A DNA stretch of 64,000 nucleotides from G965276765 sp965276825. Lineage in GTDB: Bacteria > Actinomycetota > Acidimicrobiia > Acidimicrobiales > Palsa-688. Positions 14,874-23,892 of the stretch are shown here, piece after piece (position 1 is the first letter of the stretch; each line of letters opens with the position of its first letter). Position numbers and translations under genes: made by a program. A model generated the notes under the pieces. That model made no database searches. It worked only from the letters and a program-made list of their open reading frames with translations, and had not been told where the DNA came from. The stretch is taken from contig OZ255630.1 of the NCBI GenBank assembly GCA_965276825.1, positions 1,922,001-1,986,000 of the forward strand, read 5' to 3'.

Positions 14874-16490
14874 TTACGGGCGGGCGCCCCGGCTCCTGGC
14901 GCCGGCCATCACGACGCGGTCGCCGCCGGTCGACTTGGCCTCGTAGAGCGCCCGGTCGGCCTCGGCCATCAGCTGGTCGAGCGACGAAGGGTCGCCGCTC
15001 GCCACCCCGACGCTGACCGCGAACGGGGGCGGCCCTCCCGGGCTGGCGCGTCGCGACTGCGACAACGCGTCGATCACCGAGCCGGCGCGCTCGGCCGCCA
15101 CCTCGGGTCCGGTGCCCCTCAGCAGGAGGAGGAACTCGTCGCCGCCCAGGCGGGCGGCCAGGTCACCGCCGCGCACCAGCCCCCTGAGGACCGAGCCGAG
15201 GCGCTGGAGGGCCTCGTCGCCGACCAGGTGGCCGAAGGTGTCGTTGACCGCCTTGAACCGGTCGATGTCGACCAGGATCAGCGCCACCCGGTGCTCGTCC
15301 GAGCTCAGCAGCTCGTCGAGGTAGCGTTTGAAAGCCCGGCGGTTGCCGAGCCCCGTGAGGGGGTCGAGGTGGGCGTGACGGTCGAGCTCCTCGCTGCGGA
15401 TGCGGAAGCGCTCGCTGCGCAGCAGGGCCTCCATGGCGTTGAGGCGCACGTTTCTCGACGTCCACAACCGCTCGGTCAGGTCACGCACCAGGCGCATGCC
15501 GGCGGCCGAACCCTCGATCTCGGCCGCGACGTACAAGGAGAGCTCCCTCGACAGCGGCTCCGGCTGATCCTCCAGCGCGTCGGTGGCTGCGTGGGCGGCG
15601 GCCAGCGCGGCGGGGGGATCCGTCTCGGCCAGGCCGACGGCGAGGGCGGTGAGGGCAGGCCCCCGCAATTGGGGTCTCGCACCCGGCCGGTTGGCCAGGT
15701 CGGAGGCCCGCCGGAGATCCGGGTTCCCGCCGAGCGCGTTGGCCAGGATCTCGAACGCCTCGAGGTCCGCCAACCACTCCGGCGGCAGGTCGGCCTCCAC
15801 CGCGACCGCGAAGCGCTCGAGCGCGATGGCGGCCTTCTTGCGCTGGCCGTCGGTGTCGTTGCGGACACGCAGCGCCGAGGCCCACCTGACCTCCAGCTCC
15901 ACGACGTTGTACAGGGACGGGCGCAGGATGCGCTTGCCGATCTCGGGATCGACGGCGAGCGCAGGGGCCTCGGCCAGGAGGTCGATGTGGGCGGCGGCCT
16001 CGTACTGGCCGAGCTCGAGCTCCCAGAGGTCCCGCATGCCGAAGCACATGCCGCAGGTGGTGTGGGCGTAGATGCGGACGAGCGGTGACCCCTCGCTCCG
16101 CTCGAGCATCACCACCGCGCTGGCCAGCTGGGTGTCGGAGAAGAGGTCGCGCTCGGGATCGGTCGTCGAGAACGACGTCCAGGCCCGGTAGGAGGCCACG
16201 AGGGCGTGGAGTCCGAGATCGCTCGATCGCTCCGCGATCCAGCTCATCTCGTCGTCGAGGTGGGGCGGTGGTTCGCCCCCGCCCCGGAAGCGGGCCCCGA
16301 CACCGGTCGCCAGGCGGGCCAGGACGGAGACGACGCCCCACCCCCTGCGGTCCGCCTCCGCCATCAGCTCGGCGACCCGGTCGATGGCGCCGATGTCGGA
16401 GGTCTGCACCGCGGCGATGAGATCGCAGGCGTCGACGCAGGCGCGAGCTTCGAGGGTGCCGCGGTGCTCCACCTCGTCTTCGATGCTCAT
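14874..16490 (-). CDS. GGDEF diguanylate cyclase with helical-repeat sensor region
   Basis: The 538-residue protein makes cyclic di-GMP. The C-terminal domain (about 370-530) starts at LDPLTGLGNRRAFKRYLDEL and has an intact GGDEF active site in ARLGGDEFLLLL, plus an RGGD inhibitory I-site five residues before it, so product feedback is likely. The N-terminal 350 residues are soluble and helical with short repeating segments of TPR-like character; no TM segment is seen. The ATG at 16490 follows GAGG; a GTG five codons upstream is also possible. It stands alone between pyk and mscS. Confidence 0.9.
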   Translation of the reverse strand: MSIEDEVEHRGTLEARACVDACDLIAAVQTSDIGAIDRVAELMAEADRRGWGVVSVLARLATGVGARFRGGGEPPPHLDDEMSWIAERSSDLGLHALVASYRAWTSFSTTDPERDLFSDTQLASAVVMLERSEGSPLVRIYAHTTCGMCFGMRDLWELELGQYEAAAHIDLLAEAPALAVDPEIGKRILRPSLYNVVELEVRWASALRVRNDTDGQRKKAAIALERFAVAVEADLPPEWLADLEAFEILANALGGNPDLRRASDLANRPGARPQLRGPALTALAVGLAETDPPAALAAAHAATDALEDQPEPLSRELSLYVAAEIEGSAAGMRLVRDLTERLWTSRNVRLNAMEALLRSERFRIRSEELDRHAHLDPLTGLGNRRAFKRYLDELLSSDEHRVALILVDIDRFKAVNDTFGHLVGDEALQRLGSVLRGLVRGGDLAARLGGDEFLLLLRGTGPEVAAERAGSVIDALSQSRRASPGGPPPFAVSVGVASGDPSSLDQLMAEADRALYEAKSTGGDRVVMAGARSRGARP

Positions 16491-16681
16491 AGCGGCCTCG
16501 GTCACGTCGCCAGGCCGTGGGGCGCACCTGCTGCCCCGCGGTCCTCGCTCCTGCTATCGGCCGACGCCGACCTCCGGTTGAGGAGGCTGCGCCGCCTTTG
16601 TGATCAGATTCCACCCTGGTGGACCGCTCGTTCTTCGGCTCGACTGCTCGTTTCCTCGACGGCCCCCACGCCACGAAGGGC

Positions 16682-17320
16682 TCAGCCTGGCGGTGCCGGT
16701 TCCGGCGGAGGGGGTTGCTCGACGTGGGGCCTGGGCACCGGTCCGACGGCTGCGTTGAGCATCCCGCCGTTGGGGATCCGGAGGGGACCGTCGTCGGTCA
16801 GCAACGTCGTGTACTGCAGGCTGACCGTCTCGACGACACCGTCGTGAGGGCCCCCGAGGCCACCGGAGCGCACCCGGATGTAGTCGCCGGGCTGGTAAGG
16901 CCGAGCGAAGAGGAGCACCAGCCCGGCGAAGAAGTTGCCGAGCACCGGTTGGGCGGCGATCCCGACGACGACGCCGGTGACCGCGCCGCCGAGCAGCAGC
17001 CGGTTGAGGTCGACGCGGAGCAGGGCGAGGACCGTGAGGGCCGTGATCGCGTAGCCCGCGAGGAGGACGGCGATCCGCAACGGGCCCGCGGCGGCCCGAC
17101 CTGCCCGTGCGGTGGCGACCGCATCGACCTCACGCGCCGTCAGCCTGGTGGCCGTGGCACCGAGGACGGCGACCGCCACGGCGCAGGCGTAGACCCCGAG
17201 GGTGTAGGCCGTGCGGTGACCGGTGGCGATCCGCAGCTCGTGGGCCCCGACGACCGCGGCGACGGCCAGGACCCCGACGACGACGGCTCGACGGAGGTTG
17301 AACGTCATGCGGTGTTGCAC
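16682..17320 (-). CDS. Small-conductance mechanosensitive channel (MscS) family protein
   Basis: The 212-residue protein has three or four hydrophobic segments followed by the MscS pore helix and beta domain: LLLGGAVTGVVVGIAAQPVLGNFFAGLVLL, then FARPYQPGDYIRV and GVVETVSLQYTTLLTDDGPLRIPN. The large C-terminal cytoplasmic domain of E. coli MscS is missing; the protein ends in a short Pro-rich tail. It probably opens under membrane tension to release solutes. The GTG at 17320 was chosen because TACGCT ends 6 bases before it; an ATG four codons later is the alternative. Confidence 0.85.
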   Translation of the reverse strand: MQHRMTFNLRRAVVVGVLAVAAVVGAHELRIATGHRTAYTLGVYACAVAVAVLGATATRLTAREVDAVATARAGRAAAGPLRIAVLLAGYAITALTVLALLRVDLNRLLLGGAVTGVVVGIAAQPVLGNFFAGLVLLFARPYQPGDYIRVRSGGLGGPHDGVVETVSLQYTTLLTDDGPLRIPNGGMLNAAVGPVPRPHVEQPPPPEPAPPG

Positions 17321-17326
17321 CCGAGG

Positions 17327-17332
17327 AGCGTA
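17327..17332 (-). promoter_or_regulatory. -10 box of the mscS-like gene (leaderless)
   Basis: TACGCT on the minus strand ends 6 bases before the GTG start at 17320; no ribosome binding site is visible. Confidence 0.45.
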
Positions 17333-17672
17333 GGACACCCACCGCCGCGCCGGGCGAGCCGGGAGCGCAAGCCCGCCCGCTCGTCCCCCTGTTTTGTCGA
17401 CGAGTCCGGTCGTGACGATGGCTCGACGCTAGGTCTTCCACGCCGTTCGCCCGAATCCGGCGGCATCGTCGAGGTCGGTGCGGGAAGGCTCCACGGCTGC
17501 CGACGATACGAGCACGCGAAACGGGCGCTGGCTGGCACACAGCTGGCACATAGCGGCTGCCGGAGGCCCCTTCTGTGTGCCAGAACGTGCCGGAACCTGC
17601 CACCGACTTCGAGGGCAAATCAGCTGCTCGAGGACCGCTGTACCCCTCTGAACTGGCTTTGTGGCCCGGCGC
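17333..17672. other. Intergenic region with an 11-bp inverted repeat
   Basis: This 340-base stretch holds no convincing gene. It contains an 11-bp perfect inverted repeat, CTGGCACACAG (17532-17542) and CTGTGTGCCAG (17573-17583), with a third partial copy CTGGCACA directly after the first arm (17543-17550). It lies about 90 bases beyond the acyl-CoA dehydrogenase stop. A terminator with a long loop, a protein binding site or a recombination remnant are all possible. Confidence 0.4.
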
Positions 17673-18818
17673 CTACTTCAGCAGGTCCCTAGCGATGACG
17701 ACTCGCTGCACCTGGTTGGTGCCCTCGTAGATCTGGGTGATCTTGGCGTCGCGCAGGAAGCGCTCGACGGGGAAGTCGGTCGTGTAGCCGACCCCGCCGA
17801 GGAGCTGCACGGCGTCCACGGTCACCGCCATGGCGGTGTCGCCGGCCATGCACTTGGCCATCGCGCCCGCCGAGGTCAGCTCGCCGTTGGTGTCGCCCTC
17901 GTCGATCAGCGCGCAGGCCCGGTAGGTGAGCAGGCGGGCCGCGTCGGTCCTCATGGCCATGTCGGCCAGCATGAACTGCAGGCCCTGGAACTCGGCGATG
18001 GCCTTGCCGAAGGCCTTGCGCTCCTTGGTGTAGCCGACGGCGTAGTCGATGGCCCCCTGGGCGATGCCGACCGCCTGGGCGGCGATCGACGGGCGGCTGC
18101 GGTCGAGGGTGTGCATGGCGATCCGGAAGCCCTGGCCCTCCTCGCCGATCAGGTTGGAGGCCGGGATGCGCACGTCGTCGAGGATCACCTCGCCGGTCGG
18201 GCTGCCGTGCATGCCGAGCTTGGACTCGAGCTTGCCGATGCGCAGGCCGTGGTCGCGCTCGACGACGAAGGCGCTGACCCCCCTGGCGCCGGCGGCGGGA
18301 TCGGTCTTGGCGAACACGACGTAGAGGTCGGATATCCCTGCGTTGGTGATCCAGTGCTTGGCTCCGCTGAGGACGTAGCTGTCGCCGTCGCGCACCGCCC
18401 TGGCCGACATCGAGGCGACGTCGCTGCCGGCGTCGGCCTCGGAGAGGCAGTAGCTGCCCTGGCTGTCGCCGTTGGCCATGCGCGGCAGGTAGCGGGTCTT
18501 GAGCTCCTCCGAGGCCCAGTTGAGGATGGGCTTGGACGCCAGGCCGTTGATGGCCATCATCAGGCTGGTCGAGCCGCACACCCTGGCCAGCTCCTCGACC
18601 ATGATCGCCTGGGTCACGTGGTCGGCACCGGAGCCCCCGTATGCGGTCGGGATCCCGAGGCCGGGCAGGTCCATCGACAGGCAGTCCTTGAAGTTGTCCC
18701 AGGGAAACTCGGCCCGCCTGTCGACCTCGGCCGCTCGCGGCGCGATGCGCTCCTCGGCGAAGGCCCGCATGGCGGTCCGGAACTCGTGCTGCTCATCGGA
18801 AAGCGTCATCGACTGCAT
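17673..18818 (-). CDS. Acyl-CoA dehydrogenase (short/butyryl-chain type)
   Basis: The 381-residue flavoprotein introduces the 2,3 double bond into acyl-CoA during beta-oxidation or branched-chain degradation. FAD/substrate motifs YCLSEADAGSDVASMSARA and SGAKHWITNAGISDLYVVFAKT are present. The C-terminal domain has LLGGVGYTTDFPVERFLRDAKI, and the catalytic base is the Glu of QIYEGTNQVQR, at the position used by short- and medium-chain enzymes. Length is typical. The ATG is preceded by GATACT at 7 bases, so the transcript is probably leaderless. It diverges from fabD. Confidence 0.93.
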   Translation of the reverse strand: MQSMTLSDEQHEFRTAMRAFAEERIAPRAAEVDRRAEFPWDNFKDCLSMDLPGLGIPTAYGGSGADHVTQAIMVEELARVCGSTSLMMAINGLASKPILNWASEELKTRYLPRMANGDSQGSYCLSEADAGSDVASMSARAVRDGDSYVLSGAKHWITNAGISDLYVVFAKTDPAAGARGVSAFVVERDHGLRIGKLESKLGMHGSPTGEVILDDVRIPASNLIGEEGQGFRIAMHTLDRSRPSIAAQAVGIAQGAIDYAVGYTKERKAFGKAIAEFQGLQFMLADMAMRTDAARLLTYRACALIDEGDTNGELTSAGAMAKCMAGDTAMAVTVDAVQLLGGVGYTTDFPVERFLRDAKITQIYEGTNQVQRVVIARDLLK

Positions 18819-18825
18819 GGTGACC

Positions 18826-18831
18826 AGTATC
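18826..18831 (-). promoter_or_regulatory. -10 box of the acyl-CoA dehydrogenase gene (leaderless)
   Basis: GATACT ends 7 bases before the ATG at 18818 on the minus strand; no -35 box stands out. Confidence 0.5.
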
Positions 18832-18909
18832 CCACGGCTGGCGGGAGATGTTCTGACGTCCGAGCAATCGGGGTCCTGACCGGCACGTCCGGCGGGGTCG
18901 CCCCGCCGC

Positions 18910-18915
18910 TAGGGT
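18910..18915 (+). promoter_or_regulatory. -10 box of fabD (leaderless)
   Basis: TAGGGT ends 8 bases before the fabD ATG at 18924; no ribosome binding site lies between them. Confidence 0.5.
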
Positions 18916-18923
18916 GCGCGGCG

Positions 18924-19838
18924 ATGCACGCCCTTCTCTTCCCCGGTCAGGGCTCGCAACGTCCCGGCATGGGCGCAGCCTGGCGTGACCACCCGTCCTG
19001 GGCCGTGGTGGACCGGCTCGGCGACGTCGCCGGCGTCGACCTCGCCGCCCTGCTCGTCGACGCGGACGCGGACACGCTGCGCCTGACGGCCAACTCCCAG
19101 CCGGCCACCTTCGCTCTCTCCCTGGTGGTGCTCGACGCCGTGCGCGCCGCGGGCCTCGCCATCGAGCCCGGCGCCCTGGCCGGCCACAGCCTGGGCGAAT
19201 ACACCGCCCTGGTCGCCGCCGGCGTGCTGAGCGACACCGACGCCGTGCGGCTGGTCGTGGCGAGGGGCCGGGCCATGCAGCGCGCGGCCGACGCCACCCC
19301 CGGGACCATGGCCGCGGTGCTCGGCCTCGACCCCGAGGCCGTCGCCGAGGCCTGCGCCGGCGTGGTCGGGACCTGGACGGCCAACGACAACGCCCCCGGC
19401 CAGGTGGTGATCGCCGGCACCGTGGCGGGGGTGGCCGAGGCGTCCGATGCGGCCCGGCGGCTCGGAGCGAAGCGGGTCATGGCCCTTCCGGTCGGCGGGG
19501 CGTTCCACTCGCCGCTCATGGCCCCGGCCCAGGAGCTCCTCGACCTGGCGCTCGCCGACGCCTCCTTCGCCACGGCGAGCGTCCCGGTCGTCGCCAACGT
19601 CGACGCCGCCGTCCACACGGAGGGCTTCGCCTCCCTGCTCTCGGCCCAGCTCGTCGTCCCGGTCCGCTGGCGGGAGTCGCTGGCCACGCTGGCCGGACTC
19701 GGCGTGACGACCTGGGTCGAGCTCGGACCTGGCACCGAGCTGTCCGGCATGGTCAAGCGGACCGTCGAAGGGTCGACCCGGGCCAACGTGGCCACCCCCG
19801 ACGACATCGGTCGTCTGGCCGAAGTGCTCGGAGGGTAG
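18924..19838 (+). CDS. fabD: Malonyl-CoA:ACP transacylase
   Basis: The 304-residue enzyme moves malonyl from CoA to acyl carrier protein for fatty acid synthesis. It starts with HALLFPGQGSQRPGMG, has the nucleophile Ser in LAGHSLGEYTALVAAG and the catalytic His in VGGAFHSPLM, and ends with VELGPGTELSGMVKRT. Length is normal. It stands alone here, without acpP, fabF or fabH neighbours, so those genes must be elsewhere. It could also serve a polyketide-type pathway, but the standalone bacterial fabD assignment is the simplest. Confidence 0.95.
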   Translation: MHALLFPGQGSQRPGMGAAWRDHPSWAVVDRLGDVAGVDLAALLVDADADTLRLTANSQPATFALSLVVLDAVRAAGLAIEPGALAGHSLGEYTALVAAGVLSDTDAVRLVVARGRAMQRAADATPGTMAAVLGLDPEAVAEACAGVVGTWTANDNAPGQVVIAGTVAGVAEASDAARRLGAKRVMALPVGGAFHSPLMAPAQELLDLALADASFATASVPVVANVDAAVHTEGFASLLSAQLVVPVRWRESLATLAGLGVTTWVELGPGTELSGMVKRTVEGSTRANVATPDDIGRLAEVLGG

Positions 19839-19942
19839 CCAGGGGGCCGGTCACCACGGATCTGAGGGCACCCCACGTTGGTATCCGACGTGAGACGCCC
19901 CCGAGACCGTCGGCGCCCGCCCGAGACCGCCCCGGATCGGGC

Positions 19943-21634
19943 TCAGGACGCGGTCGTCAGCTCGTCGCGCAGCTGGCGCTTGAGGATCTTGCCGGCCGGG
20001 TTGCGCGGGAGCGGCTGGTCGACGAACCACACCTTCACCGGCACCTTGAACTTCGCCAGCCGCTCCCCCACGAACGCCTGCAGGGCGGCCTCGTCGACCG
20101 GGACGCCGGGGCGGCGCTGCACGACCGCGCCGACCTCCTCGCCGAGGATCTCGTGGGGCAGGCCGATGATCGCCGCGTCGGCCACCCCGGGATGGTCGTG
20201 GAGGACCGACTCGATCTCGACGCAGTAGATGTTCTCGCCACCCCGGATGAGCATGTCCTTGGCCCGGTCGACGATGTAGATGTAGCCGTCGGCGTCGACC
20301 CTGGCCACGTCGCCGCTGTGCAGCCAGCCGTCGCTGATCGCCGCCGCCGTGGCGTCGGGCTTGTGCCAGTAGCCCTTGACGATGTTGGGCCCGGTGATCC
20401 ACAGCTCGCCGACCTCGCCGACGGGGACCTCGTCGCCCGAGGGGCCGACCACCCTGACCTGGCAGACCGGCACCGGTGGCCCGACGCTGGCGGGGCGCTC
20501 CACGTAGTCGTCGCCCTGGTTCATCGACGTCACCGACGAGGTCTCGGTGAGGCCGTAGCCGTTGGACGGCGCCGAGCCGGGGAACAGGTCGCGGATCCGC
20601 CGGACCAGGTCGGGGGGCGCGGGCGCCCCCCCGTAGCTGACCGAAGCCACGCTGGAGGTGTCGCGCGTGGCGAAGTCGGGGTGGTCGAGGACCTGCATGG
20701 CCATGGCCGGCACCCCGCCGAAGCTGGTGATCCGCTCCCGCTCGATCAGCTCCAGGGCCCGGCCCGCGTCCCAGTGGTGCATCATCACGATCTTGCCGCC
20801 GGTGAGCAGGTTGACGGCCAGGATCGAGTGGCAGCCGGTGGCGTGGAACAGCGGCACCGAGAGCAGCATGGCGCTCTGCGCACCGCCGCCGCCCACCTCC
20901 CGGCCGGCTCGGGTGGCGTTGCGCACGGTGACGTAGACGAGGCTCATCGGGTTGCTGCAGATGTTGCGGTGGGTGCCGAGGGCGCCCTTGGGAGAGCCGG
21001 TCGTGCCCGACGTGTAGAAGATGGTGGCGTCGTCGTCGGGGTCGATGGCCAGGGCGGGCAGCGGCGCAGCGGGATCGACCGCGTCGACGACCTCGGCCAG
21101 CAGCAGGTGCCCGGGGGCGACAGGTCCGTCGGGCCTGGCCACCACCACGGTCTGCAGGTCGGGCAGCGACGCCCACTCGTCGACCAGGCGCTCCTCCCTG
21201 GCCTGGTCGCAGATCAGGACCTCGGCGCCCGAGTCGGCCAGGCCGTAGCGCAGCTCCGGCCCTGTCCACCAGGCGTTGAGTGGTACCGCGACCGCGCCCA
21301 CCGAGGCCGTGGCCCAGAACGCGACCGACCAGTCCGGGTAGTTGCGCATGGCGATGGCCACCCGGTCCCCCTTTCCCACCCCCAACCGCCCGACCAGCGC
21401 GGTGGCCAGACGGGCCACGGCGCGACGGTGCTCGGCGAAGGTCAGGTGCTCGTCCTCGTAGACCACGAAGGTGGCGTCACCGAACCCGGCACTGGCCTCG
21501 AGGATGTGGCGCAGCGTGGCCGGCGCGTTGGCCCACACCCGGGTCGGCACGCCGCGCACGTCGGCGGTGGTCACCTCGAAGGTCTGGCCGGGTGCGGTCA
21601 GGGCCCGATCGGCGTCGGCGACGGAGAGGCTCAT
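19943..21634 (-). CDS. AMP-forming acyl-CoA ligase (fatty-acid/aromatic acid CoA synthetase family)
   Basis: The 563-residue protein belongs to the ANL superfamily and activates a carboxylic acid through an acyl-adenylate to its CoA thioester. The P-loop TIFYTSGTTGSPKGALG, the YGLTETSSVTSMN motif, GWLHSGDVARVDADGYIYIVDR and the catalytic Lys in PRNPAGKILKRQLRDEL are all present. The ATG at 21634 fits the family start. It is the last gene of the minus-strand run that begins with leuB, with a 54-base gap from the hypothetical gene before it. Chain-length specificity cannot be read from the sequence. Confidence 0.92.
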   Translation of the reverse strand: MSLSVADADRALTAPGQTFEVTTADVRGVPTRVWANAPATLRHILEASAGFGDATFVVYEDEHLTFAEHRRAVARLATALVGRLGVGKGDRVAIAMRNYPDWSVAFWATASVGAVAVPLNAWWTGPELRYGLADSGAEVLICDQAREERLVDEWASLPDLQTVVVARPDGPVAPGHLLLAEVVDAVDPAAPLPALAIDPDDDATIFYTSGTTGSPKGALGTHRNICSNPMSLVYVTVRNATRAGREVGGGGAQSAMLLSVPLFHATGCHSILAVNLLTGGKIVMMHHWDAGRALELIERERITSFGGVPAMAMQVLDHPDFATRDTSSVASVSYGGAPAPPDLVRRIRDLFPGSAPSNGYGLTETSSVTSMNQGDDYVERPASVGPPVPVCQVRVVGPSGDEVPVGEVGELWITGPNIVKGYWHKPDATAAAISDGWLHSGDVARVDADGYIYIVDRAKDMLIRGGENIYCVEIESVLHDHPGVADAAIIGLPHEILGEEVGAVVQRRPGVPVDEAALQAFVGERLAKFKVPVKVWFVDQPLPRNPAGKILKRQLRDELTTAS

Positions 21635-21688
21635 CGGGCCATGCTGCCACCGGCCACGCCCGGCGCGCTCCCCAGCTGCCCCGACCAC

Positions 21689-22201
21689 TCAGCGCAGGTC
21701 GACCAGCTGGCGCCAGGAGGCGAGCTGCTCGCGCACCTGGGCCGGGGTCAGCCGCAGGGTCGGGGCCATGACGGCGTCGACGATGCCCCGCTGGTCCCAG
21801 TAGTGGTGCGATGCGCCGCGAAACAGCGGCACGCGGGCGGCGACCAGGTCGTCGGGCGCCCCGCCCAGGTAGCCCCACAGGCCGTAGGCCCACTCCATGT
21901 CGTAGATGACCGGCGCCCGGCCGAAGGATGCCGCCCTCCGCGTCCCGCACGCGAAGCACCCGGCGACCGCGTCGTCGGCGCTCTCCCCCGCGGCCAGCTC
22001 GATGCGGTCCCCGAAGCGCTTGGCCAACTTGAGCCCGTAGCCGAGGTCGGGTCCGGTGCGGCCGAAGCGGGGCGCCGTCGGGGCCTCGAGGTCGACCAGG
22101 TCACCCGGCCGGTCCTGGCGCCAGGAGCCGGGCAGCGACAGGCGGTCCGACGGCCGCACCCGATCGGTGGCGCGGACCGGGACGAAGTCGGGCTGGGTCA
22201 C
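21689..22201 (-). CDS. Conserved hypothetical protein
   Basis: This 170-residue protein is not recognised. It is soluble, without signal peptide or TM segment. It has a CxxC pair in AGCFACGTRRAAS, which could bind metal or form a disulfide, an aromatic-rich segment VIYDMEWAYGLWGYLGG and a C-terminal helix LTPAQVREQLASWRQLVDL. It lies between cimA and the acyl-CoA ligase, all on one strand. The GTG at 22201 is chosen because CAGACT ends 8 bases before it; a GTG at 22219 is also possible, but that start would lie inside a tandem repeat. Confidence 0.6.
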   Translation of the reverse strand: MTQPDFVPVRATDRVRPSDRLSLPGSWRQDRPGDLVDLEAPTAPRFGRTGPDLGYGLKLAKRFGDRIELAAGESADDAVAGCFACGTRRAASFGRAPVIYDMEWAYGLWGYLGGAPDDLVAARVPLFRGASHHYWDQRGIVDAVMAPTLRLTPAQVREQLASWRQLVDLR

Positions 22202-22215
22202 AGCGGCGCAGTCTG

Positions 22216-22266
22216 TCACAGGGCCGGTCGCGTCACCGGGCCGGTGGCGTCACCGGGCCCGTGCCG
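22216..22266. repeat. 17-bp tandem repeat, three copies
   Basis: Three near-identical 17-base units (of the form TCACCGGGCCGGTGGCG) run head to tail at 22216, 22233 and 22250, with a partial fourth entering the cimA stop codon. It fills the gap between cimA and the hypothetical gene. The period is not a multiple of three, which argues against coding use. Confidence 0.75.
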
Positions 22267-23892
22267 TCACCGCGGCGAAGTCGGGTCGTCCTCCTCGTGA
22301 TGCAGCAGCCCGAAGACCACCGAGTCGGCGAGTGCGGCCCACGACGCCTCGATGATGTTGGCCGACACCCCGATGGTCGTCCAGGTGCGGGTCCCGTCGG
22401 ACGAGTCGATCAGCACCCGGGTGACCGCCTCGGTGCCGCTGCTCGTGTCGAGCACCCGGACCTTGTAGTCGACCAGGTGCATGGTGGCCAGGCCCGGATG
22501 GTGGGGGCCGATGGCCTTGCGCAGGGCGGCGTCGAGAGCGTTGACCGGCCCGTTGCCCTCGGCGGTGGCGATCACCCGCTCGTCACCGACGTGGATCTTG
22601 ATGGTCGCCTCGGTGACGAAGGTCCCGTCCTCGCGCAGCTCGGTGATGACCCGGTGGGACTCGAGCGCGAAGAAGCCCTGCTTCCAGCCGGCTGCGGACC
22701 GCAGGAGCAGCTCGAGGGAGCCGTCCGCCACCTCGAAGTGGTAGCCGCGGTGCTCGAGGTCCTTGAGCTGGTCGACCACGTCGCCGAGCGCTTCGTCGGG
22801 CAGGTCGAGGCCGATCTCGGCCGCCTTGAGCACGAGGGTCGAGCGGCCGGCCATCTCCGAGACCACGAAGTGGGTGTCGTTGCCCACCGCGGACGGGTCG
22901 ACGTGCTCGTAGGCGGTGCGCTCCCTGGCGATGGCGCTGGTGTGGAGCCCGGCCTTGTGGGCGAAGGCCGAGGCTCCCACGAAGGGCTGGTGGGCGTCGG
23001 GGCTGACGTTGACCAGCTCGGCGACGTGGTGGGCCACGGAGGTCAACCGGTCGAGCCGGTCGCGGGGGATGGTGGCCACCCCCATCTTCAGGGTGAGGTC
23101 GGGCACGGCCACGCTGAGATCGGCGTTGCCGGTCCGCTCGCCGTACCCGTTGACGCAACCCTGGACCTGGGTGACGCCCTGGCGCACGGCGACGAGCGAG
23201 TTGGCCACCGCGCAGCCCGAGTCGTTGTGGAAGTGGCAGCCGAGATCGACGCCGATCCGGTCGCGCACGGCGCCGACGATCCGCTCGGCCTCGAACGGCA
23301 GCCGACCGCCGTTGGTGTCGCAGAGCACGACCGCCTCCGCCCCGGCGTCCTCGGCGGCGCGAACCACGTCGAGGCAGAAGCCCTCGTCGTCGACGAACCC
23401 GTCGAAGAAGTGCTCGGCGTCGACGAACACCCGCCGTCCCTCGGCGACGAGGTGGGCCACGGACTCGGCGACCATGTCGACGGCCTCGACGAGGGTGGTC
23501 CGCAGCGTCTCGGTGACGTGCCAGCGGGCCGACTTGGCGACCAGGCAGACCACCGGCGTCGCCGCTTCGAGGAGGTTGGCGAGCACCGGATCGGTCTCGG
23601 CCCGACCGCCCGCCTTCCTCGTCGAGCCGAAGGCGACGAGGGTGGCGTGGTGCAGGTCGAGCTCGCCGGCCGCCGCTCTGGCGAAGAACTCGACGTCCTT
23701 GGGGTTGGCGCCCGGCCAGCCGCCCTCGATGTAGGCCACGCCGAGGTGGTCGAGCTGGCGGGCGACGCGCAGCTTGTCGTCGACGGTGAGCGACAGGCCC
23801 TCCTGCTGGCTCCCGTCTCGCAGCGTGGTGTCGTAGATGTCGACCGCGTCGGGCAGCTCTCTCGGGACCGGGTGAGGATGATCACCGGACAT
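22267..23892 (-). CDS. cimA: (R)-citramalate synthase
   Basis: The 541-residue enzyme condenses pyruvate with acetyl-CoA to (R)-citramalate, the first step of threonine-independent isoleucine synthesis. The HMGL-like barrel has VDIYDTTLRDGSQQEG, AYIEGGWPGANPKD, LCDTNGGRLPFEAERI, the metal-binding HFHNDSGCAVANSL and NGYGERTGNADLS. The C-terminal LeuA-type allosteric domain (about 400-520) is present, so feedback by isoleucine is likely. Length and the GWPGANPKD signature favour citramalate synthase over isopropylmalate or homocitrate synthase. The start overlaps the ilvE stop by 11 bases. Confidence 0.93.
   Translation of the reverse strand: MSGDHPHPVPRELPDAVDIYDTTLRDGSQQEGLSLTVDDKLRVARQLDHLGVAYIEGGWPGANPKDVEFFARAAAGELDLHHATLVAFGSTRKAGGRAETDPVLANLLEAATPVVCLVAKSARWHVTETLRTTLVEAVDMVAESVAHLVAEGRRVFVDAEHFFDGFVDDEGFCLDVVRAAEDAGAEAVVLCDTNGGRLPFEAERIVGAVRDRIGVDLGCHFHNDSGCAVANSLVAVRQGVTQVQGCVNGYGERTGNADLSVAVPDLTLKMGVATIPRDRLDRLTSVAHHVAELVNVSPDAHQPFVGASAFAHKAGLHTSAIARERTAYEHVDPSAVGNDTHFVVSEMAGRSTLVLKAAEIGLDLPDEALGDVVDQLKDLEHRGYHFEVADGSLELLLRSAAGWKQGFFALESHRVITELREDGTFVTEATIKIHVGDERVIATAEGNGPVNALDAALRKAIGPHHPGLATMHLVDYKVRVLDTSSGTEAVTRVLIDSSDGTRTWTTIGVSANIIEASWAALADSVVFGLLHHEEDDPTSPR

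Noticed and set aside
17430..17470. tRNA-like T-arm sequence (GTTCG...GAATCC)
   Set aside because: The loop is too long and no acceptor or anticodon stem can be folded around it.
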